Source: Allobosea sp. (GTDB lineage Bacteria; Pseudomonadota; Alphaproteobacteria; Rhizobiales; Kaistiaceae). Taken from it: a stretch of 64,000 nt of DNA. This document shows positions 21,352 through 35,068 of this stretch, piece by piece (position 1 is the first letter of the stretch; every line of letters starts with the position of its first letter). The position numbers and the translations under genes are program-made. The notes under the pieces are model-generated. The model saw nothing but the letters and a program-made list of their open reading frames with translations, was not told the DNA's origin and did no database searches. The stretch spans positions 124,001-188,000 of the forward strand of contig JAFKFV010000009.1 of assembly GCA_017307955.1 (NCBI GenBank), read 5' to 3'.

Positions 21352-21427
21352 TGGTGGGCGGTGAGAGGCTCGAACTCCCGACATCCTCGGTGTAAACGAG
21401 GCGCTCTACCAACTGAGCTAACCGCCC
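21352..21427 (-). tRNA. tRNA-Val (TAC)
   Basis: 76 nt with encoded CCA. Acceptor GGGCGGT/ACCGCCC, D-stem GCTC, anticodon stem CCTCG/CGAGG with loop TTTACAC giving anticodon TAC, T-loop TTCGAGC, discriminator A. Confidence 0.96.
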
Positions 21428-21570
21428 GCGAGGCGCATCAAGGCGCGCCTCTCTATAGACGATCGCCGGCCGCGTGGAAAACGCCCGGACGATGAAGGCA
21501 GGCCCGGCACCGGAGCGTCGGGTTCTGCGACGCAGGCTGTCTCAAGAATGGACAGTGTGGGCGCGGCCGA

Positions 21571-21606
21571 CTGCGGCGCTTGCTGCGGCGCTTGCTGCGG
21601 CCCTTG
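21571..21606. repeat. Three tandem 12-bp repeats
   Basis: CTGCGGCGCTTG occurs twice in tandem, followed by a third copy with one change (CTGCGGCCCTTG). It lies in the 247-bp gap between tRNA-Val and HU. I see no gene there. Confidence 0.85.
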
Positions 21607-21674
21607 GCGCGGCCGCACGCCGCCGCCAGGGTGGGCGGCCACTCGGCCGCCGCCCCGGCAACAGCGGAGTCGTC

Positions 21675-21947
21675 TTAGTTGACGGCGTCCTTCAGGCCCT
21701 TGCCGGCCTTGAACTTCGGGGTCTTCGAAGCGGCGATGGCGATGGTCTCGCCGGTGCGCGGATTGCGGCCTTCGCTCGCGGCGCGCTCGGCGACGCTGAA
21801 ATTGCCGAAGCCGATGATCTTGACTTCGTCGCCGGCCTTCAGGGCGCCGGTGATCGCGTCGAACGTTGCATCGACGGCTTCGGCGGCGGCGGCCTTGGAG
21901 GTACCGGTACGCTCGGCGACAGCGGCGATGAGATCGTTCTTGTTCAT
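21675..21947 (-). CDS. hup: DNA-binding protein HU
   Basis: 90 aa, the family's exact length. [20 protein letters not shown] at the N-terminus, then [20 protein letters not shown] and the DNA-binding arm region [21 protein letters not shown]. Nucleoid architecture protein. ATG 21947 has GGAAAGG upstream; extra codons up to 21983 are not part of HU. Downstream of lon in the same direction, a common alphaproteobacterial order. Confidence 0.97.
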   Translation of the reverse strand: MNKNDLIAAVAERTGTSKAAAAEAVDATFDAITGALKAGDEVKIIGFGNFSVAERAASEGRNPRTGETIAIAASKTPKFKAGKGLKDAVN

Positions 21948-22090
21948 GATGATCCTTTCCCTGGTCACGAACCCGGCCCGCATGAGTCGGACCCGGCCAT
22001 GGCGGGGTATCTCAACGAATTGTACGGCCGTGGCAAGCGAAAATGGCTGTATTCCGCGATTTCGGGCGACAATTCGGTGAATCCAGACAT

Positions 22091-22118
22091 GAAAACGCCC
22101 GCCACGAGGGCGGGCGTT
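22091..22118 (-). terminator. Rho-independent terminator of lon
   Basis: A 10-bp perfect inverted repeat (AACGCCCGCC/GGCGGGCGTT) with a 5-nt loop, followed on the minus strand by a short T run, 35 bp after the lon stop codon. Confidence 0.8.
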
Positions 22119-22152
22119 CCCGATTTCGTCCTTGGCCGTGGCGCCGGAAGGC

Positions 22153-24588
<2,436 letters not shown>

Positions 24589-24713
24589 TCTCGTTCCTTT
24601 CGCGGCCGCCCGGCCCCAGATGGGCACCGACCGGCTCATGGGCGTTTTCGGGGTTGGCTTGGGAGGTCCCCCCGATCGCCCGTCATGCGCTGCGTCGTTC
24701 GACGCGTCGCACC

Positions 24714-24745
24714 ATTAGGTGGCGTCGGGACGGGGGGGTGTCAAG
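24714..24745 (-). promoter_or_regulatory. Candidate lon promoter
   Basis: On the minus strand CTTGACA followed about 19 bp later by CCTAAT, separated by a C-rich spacer. The CTTGA start is compatible with either the housekeeping or the heat-shock (RpoH) sigma factor, which often controls lon. By-eye match only. Confidence 0.35.
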
Positions 24746-24855
24746 CGCCGCAGCCGCGCCCTCGCGCGCCATCCCGGCGAATGCGCAAACGGCGCCAGGC
24801 GATGCTAACCTGTTAGCGATGGCCTCCCCCCGGGGCCTGCCAAAGGAGATCGACG

Positions 24856-25950
24856 ATGACCAGCCGCTTCCGCCCCTTCGTCACCGCAGTTGCCGCCGCC
24901 GCCATGCTCTCGGCCGCGATCGCGCCGGCCCTCGCCTGCACCCGCGCCGTCTATATCGGCTCCGACGATATGGTGATCACCGGCCGCAGCATGGACTGGC
25001 TCGAGGACATGCATACGCGGCTCTGGGCCTTTCCGCGCGGCATGAAGCGGGATGGCGCCGCGGGCCCGGGCTCGCCGGTGTGGACGGCGAAATATGGCAG
25101 CGTCGTCGCCTCCGGCTACGATGTCGGCACCGCCGACGGAATGAACGAAGCGGGCCTCGTCGCCAACCTGCTTTATCTCGCGGAGAGCGACTACGGCACC
25201 ACCATGGGCAAGCCGCCGCTGTCGATGTCGCTCTGGGCGCAATATGTGCTCGACAATTTTGCCAGCGTCGACGAGGCGGTGGCGGCGCTGGAGAAGGAGC
25301 CCTTCCGCGTCCAGACGGCCGAGTTGCCGAACGGCAAGGCGGCGCAGCTGCATCTCTCGATCTCGGACGCGACGGGGGATTCGGCGATCTTCCAGTATGT
25401 CGGCGGCAGGCTGGTCATCTATCACGGCAAGGAATACCGCGTGATGACCAACTCGCCGACCTATGACCAGCAGCTGGCGCTGAACGCCTACTGGAAGGAG
25501 ATCGGCGGACTCACCTTCCTGCCGGGCACCAACCGCGCCGCCGACCGCTTCGCGCGGGCCTCGTTCCTCATCCAGGCGATCCCTACCGAGGTGGCGCCGA
25601 GCTATATCGGCGCCGTCCCCGACAAGAGCTTTGCCAATCAGGCGGTGGCGAGCGTCATGGGCGTCATGCGGGCCGTCTCGGTTCCGCTCGGCATCACGAC
25701 GCCAGGTCAGCCCAACATTTCCTCGACGATCTCGCGCACGATCGCGGAGCAGAAGAACCGCGTCTACTTCTTCGATTCTTCCACCAGCCCCAACACCTTC
25801 TGGGTGCCGCTCGCCGATCTAGACCTCGCAGAGGGCGCCCCGGTGAAGATGCTCGACATCACCGGCGGCCGCGTCTTCTCCGGCAACGCCGCCGACAAGT
25901 TCGTCGAAACGAAGCCGTTCACCTTCATGGAGGTGGTGCCGAAGGGTTAG
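24856..25950 (+). CDS. Exported linear amide C-N hydrolase (penicillin V acylase/bile salt hydrolase superfamily)
   Basis: 364 aa. A Sec signal peptide (hydrophobic residues 8-25, ending APALA) is followed immediately by C28, which after cleavage becomes the N-terminal nucleophile of this Ntn-hydrolase family. Around it CTRAVYIGSDDMVITGRSMDW keeps the conserved Arg and Asp of the active site at the expected spacing. NEAGLVANLLYL and the later GGLTFLPGTNRAADRFARAS also fit. Periplasmic in Gram-negatives. Substrate unknown; acyl-homoserine lactones and penicillin V are known for relatives. GGAG ribosome site precedes the ATG. Confidence 0.88.
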   Translation: MTSRFRPFVTAVAAAAMLSAAIAPALACTRAVYIGSDDMVITGRSMDWLEDMHTRLWAFPRGMKRDGAAGPGSPVWTAKYGSVVASGYDVGTADGMNEAGLVANLLYLAESDYGTTMGKPPLSMSLWAQYVLDNFASVDEAVAALEKEPFRVQTAELPNGKAAQLHLSISDATGDSAIFQYVGGRLVIYHGKEYRVMTNSPTYDQQLALNAYWKEIGGLTFLPGTNRAADRFARASFLIQAIPTEVAPSYIGAVPDKSFANQAVASVMGVMRAVSVPLGITTPGQPNISSTISRTIAEQKNRVYFFDSSTSPNTFWVPLADLDLAEGAPVKMLDITGGRVFSGNAADKFVETKPFTFMEVVPKG

Positions 25951-26006
25951 CCGCTGGAAGAAGCCCCCACGTGCCGCCGGCAGCGCTGGCGAACGCCCAC
26001 AAACAG

Positions 26007-26040
26007 AAAAGGCCCGGTGGAACGATCCGCCGGGCCTTTT
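26007..26040. terminator. Bidirectional terminator between the amidase gene and clpX
   Basis: GGCCCGGTGGA/TCCGCCGGGCC stem (one G-T pair) with an ACGA loop, flanked by AAAA on the left and TTTT on the right, so it can terminate both convergent genes. Confidence 0.9.
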
Positions 26041-26065
26041 CGATAAGGGTTTGTACGCCGCGCCG

Positions 26066-27331
<1,266 letters not shown>

Positions 27332-27590
27332 CCGTATACCTCGCTGTCGTCCGGTCCGGGGAAAGCGGAACGACTCTTCTGATGTCGGCCGGCGCCATCC
27401 TGCCGGCCCGCCGCGGTCGAAACTCGACCCTCTAGCGCCCCTAGCCGACGGACGCAATCGGCTGATTGCGATCCAAACATGCTAGTCGGGACTTGATCAA
27501 GACATACTTAATGCCGCCGCCGGCCAATGCGAGACCCTTTGGGTCACGCTTTCAAGCCGGCGGAGGACCGCGGATTTCCGGTTAGCCGGA

Positions 27591-28226
27591 TCAATCCTTC
27601 TTGATCTGGTCCAGCGCTTCGCGGCTGGTCAGAACCTGGTCGATCAGGCCGAACTCGACTGCCGACTCTGCGACGAGGAAGTTGTCGCGCTCGAGGGCGT
27701 TCTCGATCGTCTGGTAGTCGCGACCGGTGTGGTGGACATAGATCTCGTTGAGGCGCCGCTTGAGGCTCTCGACCTCGCGGGCATGGATCAGGATGTCGGT
27801 CACCTGGCCCTGATAGCCGCCGGAAGGCTGATGAACCATGATGCGGGCGTTCGGGAGCGCGAAGCGCATGCCCTTCTCGCCGGCCGTGAGCAGGAGCGAG
27901 CCCATCGAGGCCGCCTGGCCGATGCAGAGCGTCGACACCGCCGGCTTGATGAACTGCATCGTATCGTAGATCGCGAGGCCCGACGTCACGACGCCGCCCG
28001 GCGAGTTGATATACATCGCGATCTCTTTCTTCGGGTTTTCGGCCTCGAGGAAGAGAAGCTGCGCGGTGATCAGCGTCGACATGTAGTCCTCGACCGGGCC
28101 GGTGACGAAGATCACCCGCTCCTTGAGCAGCCGGGAATAGATGTCATAGGCCCGCTCGCCGCGGTTCGTCTGCTCGACGACCATCGGCACGAGCGTATTC
28201 ATATAGAGGTCGATCGGGTCTCTCAT
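27591..28226 (-). CDS. clpP: ATP-dependent Clp protease proteolytic subunit ClpP
   Basis: 211 aa serine protease. Catalytic Ser in [16 protein letters not shown] and His in [13 protein letters not shown]; the Asp is in the C-terminal [18 protein letters not shown] region. Begins [20 protein letters not shown]. Gene order tig-clpP-clpX is standard; the gaps here (211 and 259 bp) leave room for separate promoters. Confidence 0.98.
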   Translation of the reverse strand: MRDPIDLYMNTLVPMVVEQTNRGERAYDIYSRLLKERVIFVTGPVEDYMSTLITAQLLFLEAENPKKEIAMYINSPGGVVTSGLAIYDTMQFIKPAVSTLCIGQAASMGSLLLTAGEKGMRFALPNARIMVHQPSGGYQGQVTDILIHAREVESLKRRLNEIYVHHTGRDYQTIENALERDNFLVAESAVEFGLIDQVLTSREALDQIKKD

Positions 28227-28361
28227 GATTGTCCTTCGGCGTCTCGATCTGCCACAGGGTTGAGGGGGCCCCGGTCGACCTCAATCGGATGGACCGATTC
28301 CCGGGGCGCTGAAGCCCATACATATGGCAGCTTCCCCGGCTTCGGAAGGGGCGCCACCAGA

Positions 28362-28399
28362 CGCAAGAAACGACAGCGCCGCGGCGAGGGCCGCGGCGC
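28362..28399 (-). terminator. Terminator of tig
   Basis: Perfect 10-bp inverted repeat GCGCCGCGGC/GCCGCGGCGC with a 4-nt loop, followed on the minus strand by a T-rich TCGTTTCTT stretch, about 40 bp after the tig stop. Confidence 0.6.
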
Positions 28400-28437
28400 G
28401 ATCTCATGCCCCGCAAGGGGCCGGACGGAAATGGCGA

Positions 28438-29793
28438 TCAGGAAGCCGCCTGGCCCTCTTCCTCGTCCTTCAGCAGCTCTTCGCGCGAAACCGTGCGGTC
28501 CGTGATGTCGGCGAGGCCGAGCACGTGGTCCACCACCTTCTCCTCGAAGATCGGGGCGCGCAGCGATGCGAGCGCCTCGGGGTTCGAGCGATAGAACTCG
28601 TAGACTTCCTTCTCCTGGCCCGGGAACTGGCGGATGCGGTCGACCAGCGCCCGCTGCAGCTCCTCGTCGGTGACCTGGATCTTCGCGCCCTCGCCGATTT
28701 CCGAGAGGACGAGGCCGAGGCGCACGCGACGCTCGGCGATCTTGCGGTAGTCGGCCTTGGCGGCCTCCTCGGTCGTGTTCTCGTCCTCGAAGGTGCGGCC
28801 CGAGCGCTGCAAATCCTGCGTCACCTGGTTCCAGACATTCTCGAACTCCTGCTCGACCATGGTCGGCGGCAGCTCAAAGGAATGCAGCTCGTCGAGCTTG
28901 TCGAGCAGCTGGCGCTTGATCTTGGTGCGCGTCGCCGAGCCGAGCTGGCCCTGCATCTGCTCGCGCATCGTCTCGCGCAGCTTCTCGAGCGACTCGAGGC
29001 CGAACTTCTTGGCCCATTCGTCATCGACGGTCGCGGCGACCGGCGCGGCGACTTCCTTGACGTTGACGTCGAAGGTGGCGGCCTTGCCGGCGAGATGCTT
29101 GGCACCGTAGTTCTCGGGGAAGGTCACGTTGAGGACGCGCTCCTCGCCGACCTTGGCGCCGAGCAGCTGATCCTCGAAGCCGGGGATGAAGCGGCCCGAG
29201 CCGATCGTGACCTGGCCGTTCTCGTCGGCGCCGCCCTCGAAGGGCTCGCCGTCAATCTTGCCGACATAGGAGATGGTGACGCGATCGCCATTCTCGGCCG
29301 CGCCGTCCTTGGCCGCGAACTCGGCCGAGTCGCGGGCGAGCTTCGCCACCTCGGCGTCGACTTCCTCGTCGGTGACCTCGGCGATCGGACGATCGATCTT
29401 GATGCCTGCGAAGTCGCCCAGCTCGAAGCTCGGCAGGACTTCATAGGTCATCGTGTAGGAAAGGTCCTTCTTGCCGTCGAGCACTTCGCCGGCCTCGGAC
29501 TCGTCCTCCGGCAGCGCGAAGCTCGGCTGCATGGCGGCGCGCTCGCCGCGCTCCTCGAGCGTCTTGCGGGCGGTCTCGTTCAGGACGTTCTGAACGATCT
29601 CGGCCATCGCCGACTTGCCGTAGATGCGACGCAGATGCGCGGTCGGCACCTTGCCCGGGCGGAAGCCGTTGAGGCGGACCTGACCCTTCAGCTCCTCGAG
29701 GCGCGCCGAAAGGCGGCTGTCGAGTTCCGTCGCGGGGACCACGATCTTGAGCTCACGTTTCAGGCCCTCGGAGAGGGTCTCGGTCACCTGCAT
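28438..29793 (-). CDS. tig: Trigger factor
   Basis: 451 aa ribosome-associated chaperone and prolyl isomerase. N-terminal ribosome-binding signature near residue 44 ([16 protein letters not shown]), central FKBP domain ([20 protein letters not shown]), and C-terminal helical arms ending in an acidic tail. Single ATG matching the conserved [15 protein letters not shown] start. Confidence 0.97.
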   Translation of the reverse strand: MQVTETLSEGLKRELKIVVPATELDSRLSARLEELKGQVRLNGFRPGKVPTAHLRRIYGKSAMAEIVQNVLNETARKTLEERGERAAMQPSFALPEDESEAGEVLDGKKDLSYTMTYEVLPSFELGDFAGIKIDRPIAEVTDEEVDAEVAKLARDSAEFAAKDGAAENGDRVTISYVGKIDGEPFEGGADENGQVTIGSGRFIPGFEDQLLGAKVGEERVLNVTFPENYGAKHLAGKAATFDVNVKEVAAPVAATVDDEWAKKFGLESLEKLRETMREQMQGQLGSATRTKIKRQLLDKLDELHSFELPPTMVEQEFENVWNQVTQDLQRSGRTFEDENTTEEAAKADYRKIAERRVRLGLVLSEIGEGAKIQVTDEELQRALVDRIRQFPGQEKEVYEFYRSNPEALASLRAPIFEEKVVDHVLGLADITDRTVSREELLKDEEEGQAAS

Positions 29794-29869
29794 GTTCAGC
29801 GCTTTCCGTCTCGTGCGTTCTTAAGGTTGGCGTCTCGCCGGGATCGTTCTTTTGCTCTTCAGCGGCGCC

Positions 29870-29954
29870 TGGTGCGGGCGGAGGGACTTGAACCCCCACG
29901 GCGCGAGCCACTGGAACCTAAATCCAGCGTGTCTACCAATTCCACCACGCCCGC
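29870..29954 (-). tRNA. tRNA-Leu (TAG)
   Basis: 85 nt with encoded CCA and a long variable arm, as expected for leucine. Acceptor GCGGGCG/CGCCCGC, anticodon stem CTGGA/TCCAG region with loop containing TAG, T-loop TTCAAGT, discriminator A. Confidence 0.95.
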
Positions 29955-30028
29955 GGCAGCCGTATGGTTTCAGGCCCCAGAAGGCCCATAACTAAGGCGC
30001 CGGCTCTATAGCATCAGCAAGGGTCGGG

Positions 30029-31501
30029 TCAATCGAAAAGCCGCTGGAAGACGCGGGGCAGCGCCTCGGGGAGATCCTCCGCGATGAGGCCGCGGCCGAG
30101 GATGGCACCCGCCTCGCCATGGAGATAGGTCCCCGCGCTCGCTGCCTCGAAGGCGGGCATCTTCTGGCAGAGAAGCCCGCCGATCATGCCGGAGAGGACA
30201 TCGCCCGATCCGGCGGTGGCGAGGTAAGGCGGCGCGTTGTCGGCGATCGAGGCGCGGCCGTCCGGGCTCGCCACGACGGTGTCCGGCCCCTTCAGGAGCA
30301 CGGTCGCACCCGAGCGACGCGCAGCCTCGCGCGCCCGCCGGAGCTTGCCCGACTCCTCGGCGAGATCGGGGAACAGGCGGGCGAACTCGCCGTCATGCGG
30401 CGTCATCACCACCGGCGCGTCCCGGTCCTCGATCAGCGCGAACAGCGCCTCCGGTGTCTCTCGGAAGGCGGAGATACCGTCCGCATCGAGCACGACCGCC
30501 GCGCCGGAGCGAAGCGCCGCCTCGACCAGCGCCCGCGTCCCCTCCCCCGCTCCGAGACCCGGTCCCAGCACGACGCCGTCGAGCCGCTTGTCGGAGAGAA
30601 TATCCTCCAGCCCAGCAGCGCCTTCCATCGGCCTCAGCATGATCGCCGTCAGATGCGCCGCATTTTCGGGAAGGGCATCCGGCGGCGAAGCAATGGAGAC
30701 AAGACCGGCGCCGATGCGAAGGCCGGCGCGCGCGGCCATGCGGGCGGCGCCGGTGTGCCAGGCCTGCCCCGAGACCACCACGAGATGGCCCTTGTCATAT
30801 TTGTGCCCGTCGATGCGCGGCACCGGGAACGTCGCGTCCCAGAGTTCCTTGCGATTGCGGAAGGCTCGCGGCGCGATCGCGTCCAGCACCGTGTCGCGGA
30901 TGCCGATATCGGCGATCGAGAGTCGGCCGCAGAGGACGCGTCCCGGCAGCAGCATGTGGCCCGGCTTGGCGCGGAAGAAGGTGACGGTCTCGTCGGCGCG
31001 TACCGCTTCGCCCATCACCGCGCCGGTCGCGCCGTTGACGCCGCTCGGCAAGTCGACCGCGACGACCCGCGTGCCCGCGGCGTTCATGGCCTTGACCGCC
31101 TCGGCAGCGGCGCCTTCGAGCAGCCGGTCGAGCCCGGCGCCGAACAGTGCATCGACGACGACATCCGCCGCAGCGAGATCGAGCGAGGCCGCTGGCGCGA
31201 CCTCGCCCTTCCAGTCCTGCGCGGCGCTGGCCGCGTCCCCCTTCAGCGCCGACCGCTCGCCGAGCAGGCCGAGCGTCACGCGATAGCCGCGCTCGGCGAG
31301 AAGCCGCGCCGCCACGAAGCCGTCACCGCCATTGTTGCCGGGTCCGCAGAGAATCGCGATGCGACTACCGAGCGCGCTCCTCGCTACGACATCGGCCACC
31401 GCGCGGCCGGCCGCCTTCATCAGCGTGTAGCCCGGCGTGCCCGAACGGATGGTCGCGGCATCGGCGGCGGACATTTCGGCGGGCGTGAGCAGTTCGATCA
31501 T
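30029..31501 (-). CDS. nnr: Bifunctional NAD(P)H-hydrate epimerase/dehydratase
   Basis: 490 aa fused NAD(P)HX repair enzyme. The N-terminal epimerase (YjeF_N) shows LCGPGNNGGDGFVAARLLAE. The C-terminal ADP-dependent dehydratase shows LGPGLGAGEGTRALVEAALR, VVMTPHDGEFARLFPD and ATAGSGDVLSGMIGGLL. Start at ATG 31501 (MIELLTPAEMSAAD), the conserved N-terminus. Divergent from glnB, a frequent rhizobial arrangement; the gap of 283 bp carries the glnB promoter. Confidence 0.95.
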   Translation of the reverse strand: MIELLTPAEMSAADAATIRSGTPGYTLMKAAGRAVADVVARSALGSRIAILCGPGNNGGDGFVAARLLAERGYRVTLGLLGERSALKGDAASAAQDWKGEVAPAASLDLAAADVVVDALFGAGLDRLLEGAAAEAVKAMNAAGTRVVAVDLPSGVNGATGAVMGEAVRADETVTFFRAKPGHMLLPGRVLCGRLSIADIGIRDTVLDAIAPRAFRNRKELWDATFPVPRIDGHKYDKGHLVVVSGQAWHTGAARMAARAGLRIGAGLVSIASPPDALPENAAHLTAIMLRPMEGAAGLEDILSDKRLDGVVLGPGLGAGEGTRALVEAALRSGAAVVLDADGISAFRETPEALFALIEDRDAPVVMTPHDGEFARLFPDLAEESGKLRRAREAARRSGATVLLKGPDTVVASPDGRASIADNAPPYLATAGSGDVLSGMIGGLLCQKMPAFEAASAGTYLHGEAGAILGRGLIAEDLPEALPRVFQRLFD

Positions 31502-31587
31502 GGCGGCGGTTCCGGGGACGAAGAGCGCCGGGCGGCGCACTTCTTCTTAACTCCATGCCGGCATCGCCCGAAGGAAAAGCGATGATC

Positions 31588-32123
<536 letters not shown>

Positions 32124-32195
32124 GCGGCTCGTTCCGTCGAGGGCCTAGCCAGCGGCGACAGCCCTGATAATCTCACATACCGTTTCCGGTGGGTT

Positions 32196-32225
32196 GCCGG
32201 CAGCGGCCCCTTGGGCTGCGCCGGC
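32196..32225 (+). promoter_or_regulatory. Stem-loop in the glnB-glnA spacer
   Basis: GCCGGCAGC pairs with GCTG-CGCCGGC (2-nt bulge) around a 10-nt loop, 30 bp before the glnA start and without a following T run. Could be an RNA processing or attenuation element between glnB and glnA; not proven. Confidence 0.35.
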
Positions 32226-32254
32226 ACCCTTCAGTGTGAGAGAGGACCCTCGTC

Positions 32255-33664
32255 ATGACGACCGCCAAGGACATCCTGAAGCTGATCAAGGATCAGGATG
32301 TGAAATATGTGGACTTCCGCTTCACTGACCCGCGCGGCAAGTGGCAGCATGTCACTTTCGACATCGATCTCATCGACGAGGACATCTTCGCGGAAGGCAC
32401 GGCCTTCGACGGCTCCTCGATCGCGGGCTGGAAGGCGATCAACGAATCCGACATGACGCTGGTGCCCGATCCGGACACCGCCTTCATCGACCCGTTCTTC
32501 GCCCAGACGACGCTGGTCATCGTCGGCGACATCATCGATCCGATCTCGGGCGAGAGCTACAACCGCGACCCGCGCTCGATCGCCAAGAAGGCCGAGGCCT
32601 ATCTCAAGCAGACCGGCATCGGCGACACCGTCTATTTCGGCCCCGAGGCCGAGTTCTTCATCTTCTCCGACGTCAAGTACAAGGTCGACCCGTACAATAC
32701 GGGCTTCAAGCTCGACGACCAGGAGCTGCCGATCAATTCCGACACGGATTACGAGGGCGGCAATCTCGGCCACCATGTGAAGAAGAAGGGCGGCTATTTC
32801 CCGGTGCCGCCGATCGACAGCTACCAGGACCTGCGCGGCGAGATGCTGGCGCAGATGAAGGCGATGGGCGTCTCGGTCGAGAAGCACCATCACGAGGTCG
32901 CCTCGGCGCAGCATGAGCTCGGCATCAAGTTCGCGCCGCTGACGCGCGTTGCCGACCACCTGCAGATCTACAAATATGCGATCCACCAGGTGGCGCAGGC
33001 CTATGGCAAGACCGCGACCTTCATGCCGAAGCCGGTGTTCGGCGACAACGGCTCGGGCATGCATGTGCACCAGTCGATCTGGAAGGACGGCAAGCCGGTC
33101 TTCGCCGGTAATCAGTATGCCGACCTGTCCGAGACCTGCCTCTACTACATCGGCGGCATCCTGAAGCATGCGAAGGCGCTGAACGCCTTCACCAATCCGT
33201 CGACCAACTCCTACAAGCGTCTGGTCCCGGGCTATGAGGCCCCTGTGCTGCTCGCCTATTCGGCGCGCAACCGCTCTGCCTCGGTGCGCATCCCCTACAC
33301 GACCTCGCCCAAGGCCAAGCGCCTCGAGGTCCGCTTCCCCGATCCGACGGCCAATCCCTATCTCGCCTTCTCGGCGCTGCTGATGGCCGGCCTCGACGGC
33401 ATCAAGAACAAGATTCATCCCGGAGAGGCGATGGACAAGAACCTCTATGACCTGCCGCCGAAGGAACTGAAGAAGATCCCGACGGTCTGCGGTTCGCTGC
33501 GCGAGGCGCTCGAGAGCCTCCGCAAGGATCACGCCTTCCTGCTCGCCGGCGACGTGTTCACCCGCGACTTCATCGAGAGCTATATCGAGCTGAAGTGGGA
33601 AGAGCTGATGGCCTACGAGATGACGCCGCACCCGATCGAATTCGAGATGTACTTCTCGGTCTGA
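32255..33664 (+). CDS. glnA: Glutamine synthetase type I
   Basis: 469 aa dodecameric GSI, ATP-dependent ammonia assimilation. Conserved: [38 protein letters not shown] and the adenylylation-site tyrosine Y398 in [12 protein letters not shown], so control by GlnE adenylylation is expected. GAGAGGACC ribosome site. Follows glnB by 131 bp. Confidence 0.98.
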   Translation: MTTAKDILKLIKDQDVKYVDFRFTDPRGKWQHVTFDIDLIDEDIFAEGTAFDGSSIAGWKAINESDMTLVPDPDTAFIDPFFAQTTLVIVGDIIDPISGESYNRDPRSIAKKAEAYLKQTGIGDTVYFGPEAEFFIFSDVKYKVDPYNTGFKLDDQELPINSDTDYEGGNLGHHVKKKGGYFPVPPIDSYQDLRGEMLAQMKAMGVSVEKHHHEVASAQHELGIKFAPLTRVADHLQIYKYAIHQVAQAYGKTATFMPKPVFGDNGSGMHVHQSIWKDGKPVFAGNQYADLSETCLYYIGGILKHAKALNAFTNPSTNSYKRLVPGYEAPVLLAYSARNRSASVRIPYTTSPKAKRLEVRFPDPTANPYLAFSALLMAGLDGIKNKIHPGEAMDKNLYDLPPKELKKIPTVCGSLREALESLRKDHAFLLAGDVFTRDFIESYIELKWEELMAYEMTPHPIEFEMYFSV

Positions 33665-33724
33665 TCGAACGGGCGGGGCTCGGCGGATCGCCGCCGGGCC
33701 TTCGCTGCGGGCAAGCCCGCCTTC

Positions 33725-33770
33725 GGCCCGGAGACCGGCTGGTTCAGCATGGTCTCCGGGCCTTTTCTTT
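33725..33770 (+). terminator. Rho-independent terminator of glnA
   Basis: Perfect 12-bp stem GGCCCGGAGACC/GGTCTCCGGGCC with a 14-nt loop, followed by TTTTCTTT, 60 bp after the glnA stop. Confidence 0.92.
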
Positions 33771-33778
33771 CGCCGCCT

Positions 33779-34915
33779 CTACCAGTTGGTGAAGCTGCCG
33801 TCCTCGCGCCGGTAGAGCGGCAGGTTCTCGTGCATGAAGGGATAGCGCGCGAGCCCGTCCCAATCGACCTCGAGGCCGAGGCCGGGCGCATCGGACGGGA
33901 TGAGCCAGCCATCCTCCCAGCGGTGGCCACTGACGATCACATCGGCGAGGCTCTCGCCCGGCCGACGCGGCAGTTCCTGCACAAGCATGTTCGGCGTCGC
34001 GACGTTGAGATGCAGGCAGGCCGCGGTCGACACCGGTCCGATCGGATTGTGGACGGCGATGTCGATCATATGCGTCTCGCACCAGCCGGCGATCTTGCGC
34101 GATTCCGTGAAGCCGGCGCAGATGCACATGTCGATGCGCGCATAATCGATGAGTTCGTCCTCGATCAGCGCGCGGAACTGCCATTTGGTGCCGAGCTGCT
34201 CGCCGGCGGCGATCGGGACGGCGGTCTGGTCGCGTAAGCGGCGATAGGTTTCGGGCGCCTCGACGCGCAGCGGATCTTCGATGAACATGGGCCGATAGGG
34301 CTCGACGGCACGGCAGAGGCGCACCGCGTCGGCCATGCTCATGCGGGTATGCGCGTCGAACAGGAGTTCGACATCGGGGCCGAGTTCGCCGCGCAGCAGG
34401 CGAAAGGCCTCGATGGCGGCGTCAACCGTCTTGGCCGGTTCATAGACGCCGTCCTGCCGGGCGCCGCTCGCCCAGCGCAGGCAGTTCCATCCTTCCGCGA
34501 CATGGGCGCGGGCCGACTTCAGCAGCGCCTCCGGCGAATTGCCATCGCCGAGATGGCAATAGGTGTCGACCTTGTCGCGCACCTTGCCGCCGAGCAGCTG
34601 GTAGACCGGAACGCCGAGCGCCTTTCCCTTGATGTCCCAGAGCGCGATGTCGATGGCCGCGATGGCGGAGGTCAGGACCTGGCCGGAGGGATGGAAACCG
34701 CCCCGCCACATCAGCTGCCACAGATGCTCGGAGCGCATGGCGTCCTCGCCGATGAGGAGCGGCGCCAGCGCACGCAGGATTCCGGCGACGCCCTCCTCCC
34801 GCGATGTAAGGCCGGCCTCGCCGATCCCGACGATGCCCTCGTCCGTCTCGACCTTGACGAACAGCATCGTCCTCCATTCCTTCACGAGGAAGGGCGTGAC
34901 TGCCGTGATCTTCAT
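33779..34915 (-). CDS. Mandelate racemase/muconate lactonizing family dehydratase (galactonate dehydratase-like)
   Basis: 378 aa enolase-superfamily enzyme. N-terminal capping domain MKITAVTPFLVKEWRTMLF, then the barrel with metal ligands in LLFDAHTRMS, MFIEDPLRVEAPE and PIAAGEQLGTKWQF, and a terminal AVHNPIGPVSTAACLHL resembling sugar-acid dehydratases such as D-galactonate dehydratase. Likely dehydrates an aldonic acid to a 2-keto-3-deoxy acid. Transcribed with or just after the adjacent ABC importer genes; the substrate is inferred only as a sugar or sugar acid. The start is placed by frame arithmetic and could be off by a base in my reading. Confidence 0.85.
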   Translation of the reverse strand: MKITAVTPFLVKEWRTMLFVKVETDEGIVGIGEAGLTSREEGVAGILRALAPLLIGEDAMRSEHLWQLMWRGGFHPSGQVLTSAIAAIDIALWDIKGKALGVPVYQLLGGKVRDKVDTYCHLGDGNSPEALLKSARAHVAEGWNCLRWASGARQDGVYEPAKTVDAAIEAFRLLRGELGPDVELLFDAHTRMSMADAVRLCRAVEPYRPMFIEDPLRVEAPETYRRLRDQTAVPIAAGEQLGTKWQFRALIEDELIDYARIDMCICAGFTESRKIAGWCETHMIDIAVHNPIGPVSTAACLHLNVATPNMLVQELPRRPGESLADVIVSGHRWEDGWLIPSDAPGLGLEVDWDGLARYPFMHENLPLYRREDGSFTNW

Positions 34916-35020
34916 GGAAATTCTCTCCTCCGGGGAATGCCAGTCTAGCAGCGCATCCGCGCCTCTCCAGTGGGCATCGGTCCGGATTGCGCGATGCGCC
35001 CAGGCTGGCCCCAAACGCAG

Positions 35021-35044
35021 ACTGCCCGGGCATGCCCGGGCAGT
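35021..35044. terminator. Perfect 24-bp palindrome, possible terminator
   Basis: Two copies of the 12-mer ACTGCCCGGGCA in inverted orientation with no spacer, between the solute-binding protein gene and the dehydratase gene. On the minus strand it is followed only by a short TTT, so termination is plausible but weak. It could also stabilise the upstream mRNA end, giving higher binding-protein expression. Confidence 0.5.
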
Positions 35045-35068
35045 CGTCTCTCAGTCAGCCGATGCCGA

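Noticed and set aside
27492..27501. CTTGATCAAG palindrome upstream of clpX
   Set aside because: A 10-bp palindrome occurs by chance and does not fit a known operator here.
32231..33631. Minus-strand ORF opposite glnA
   Set aside because: Shadow of glnA; composition is His/Arg/Asp-rich without a family.
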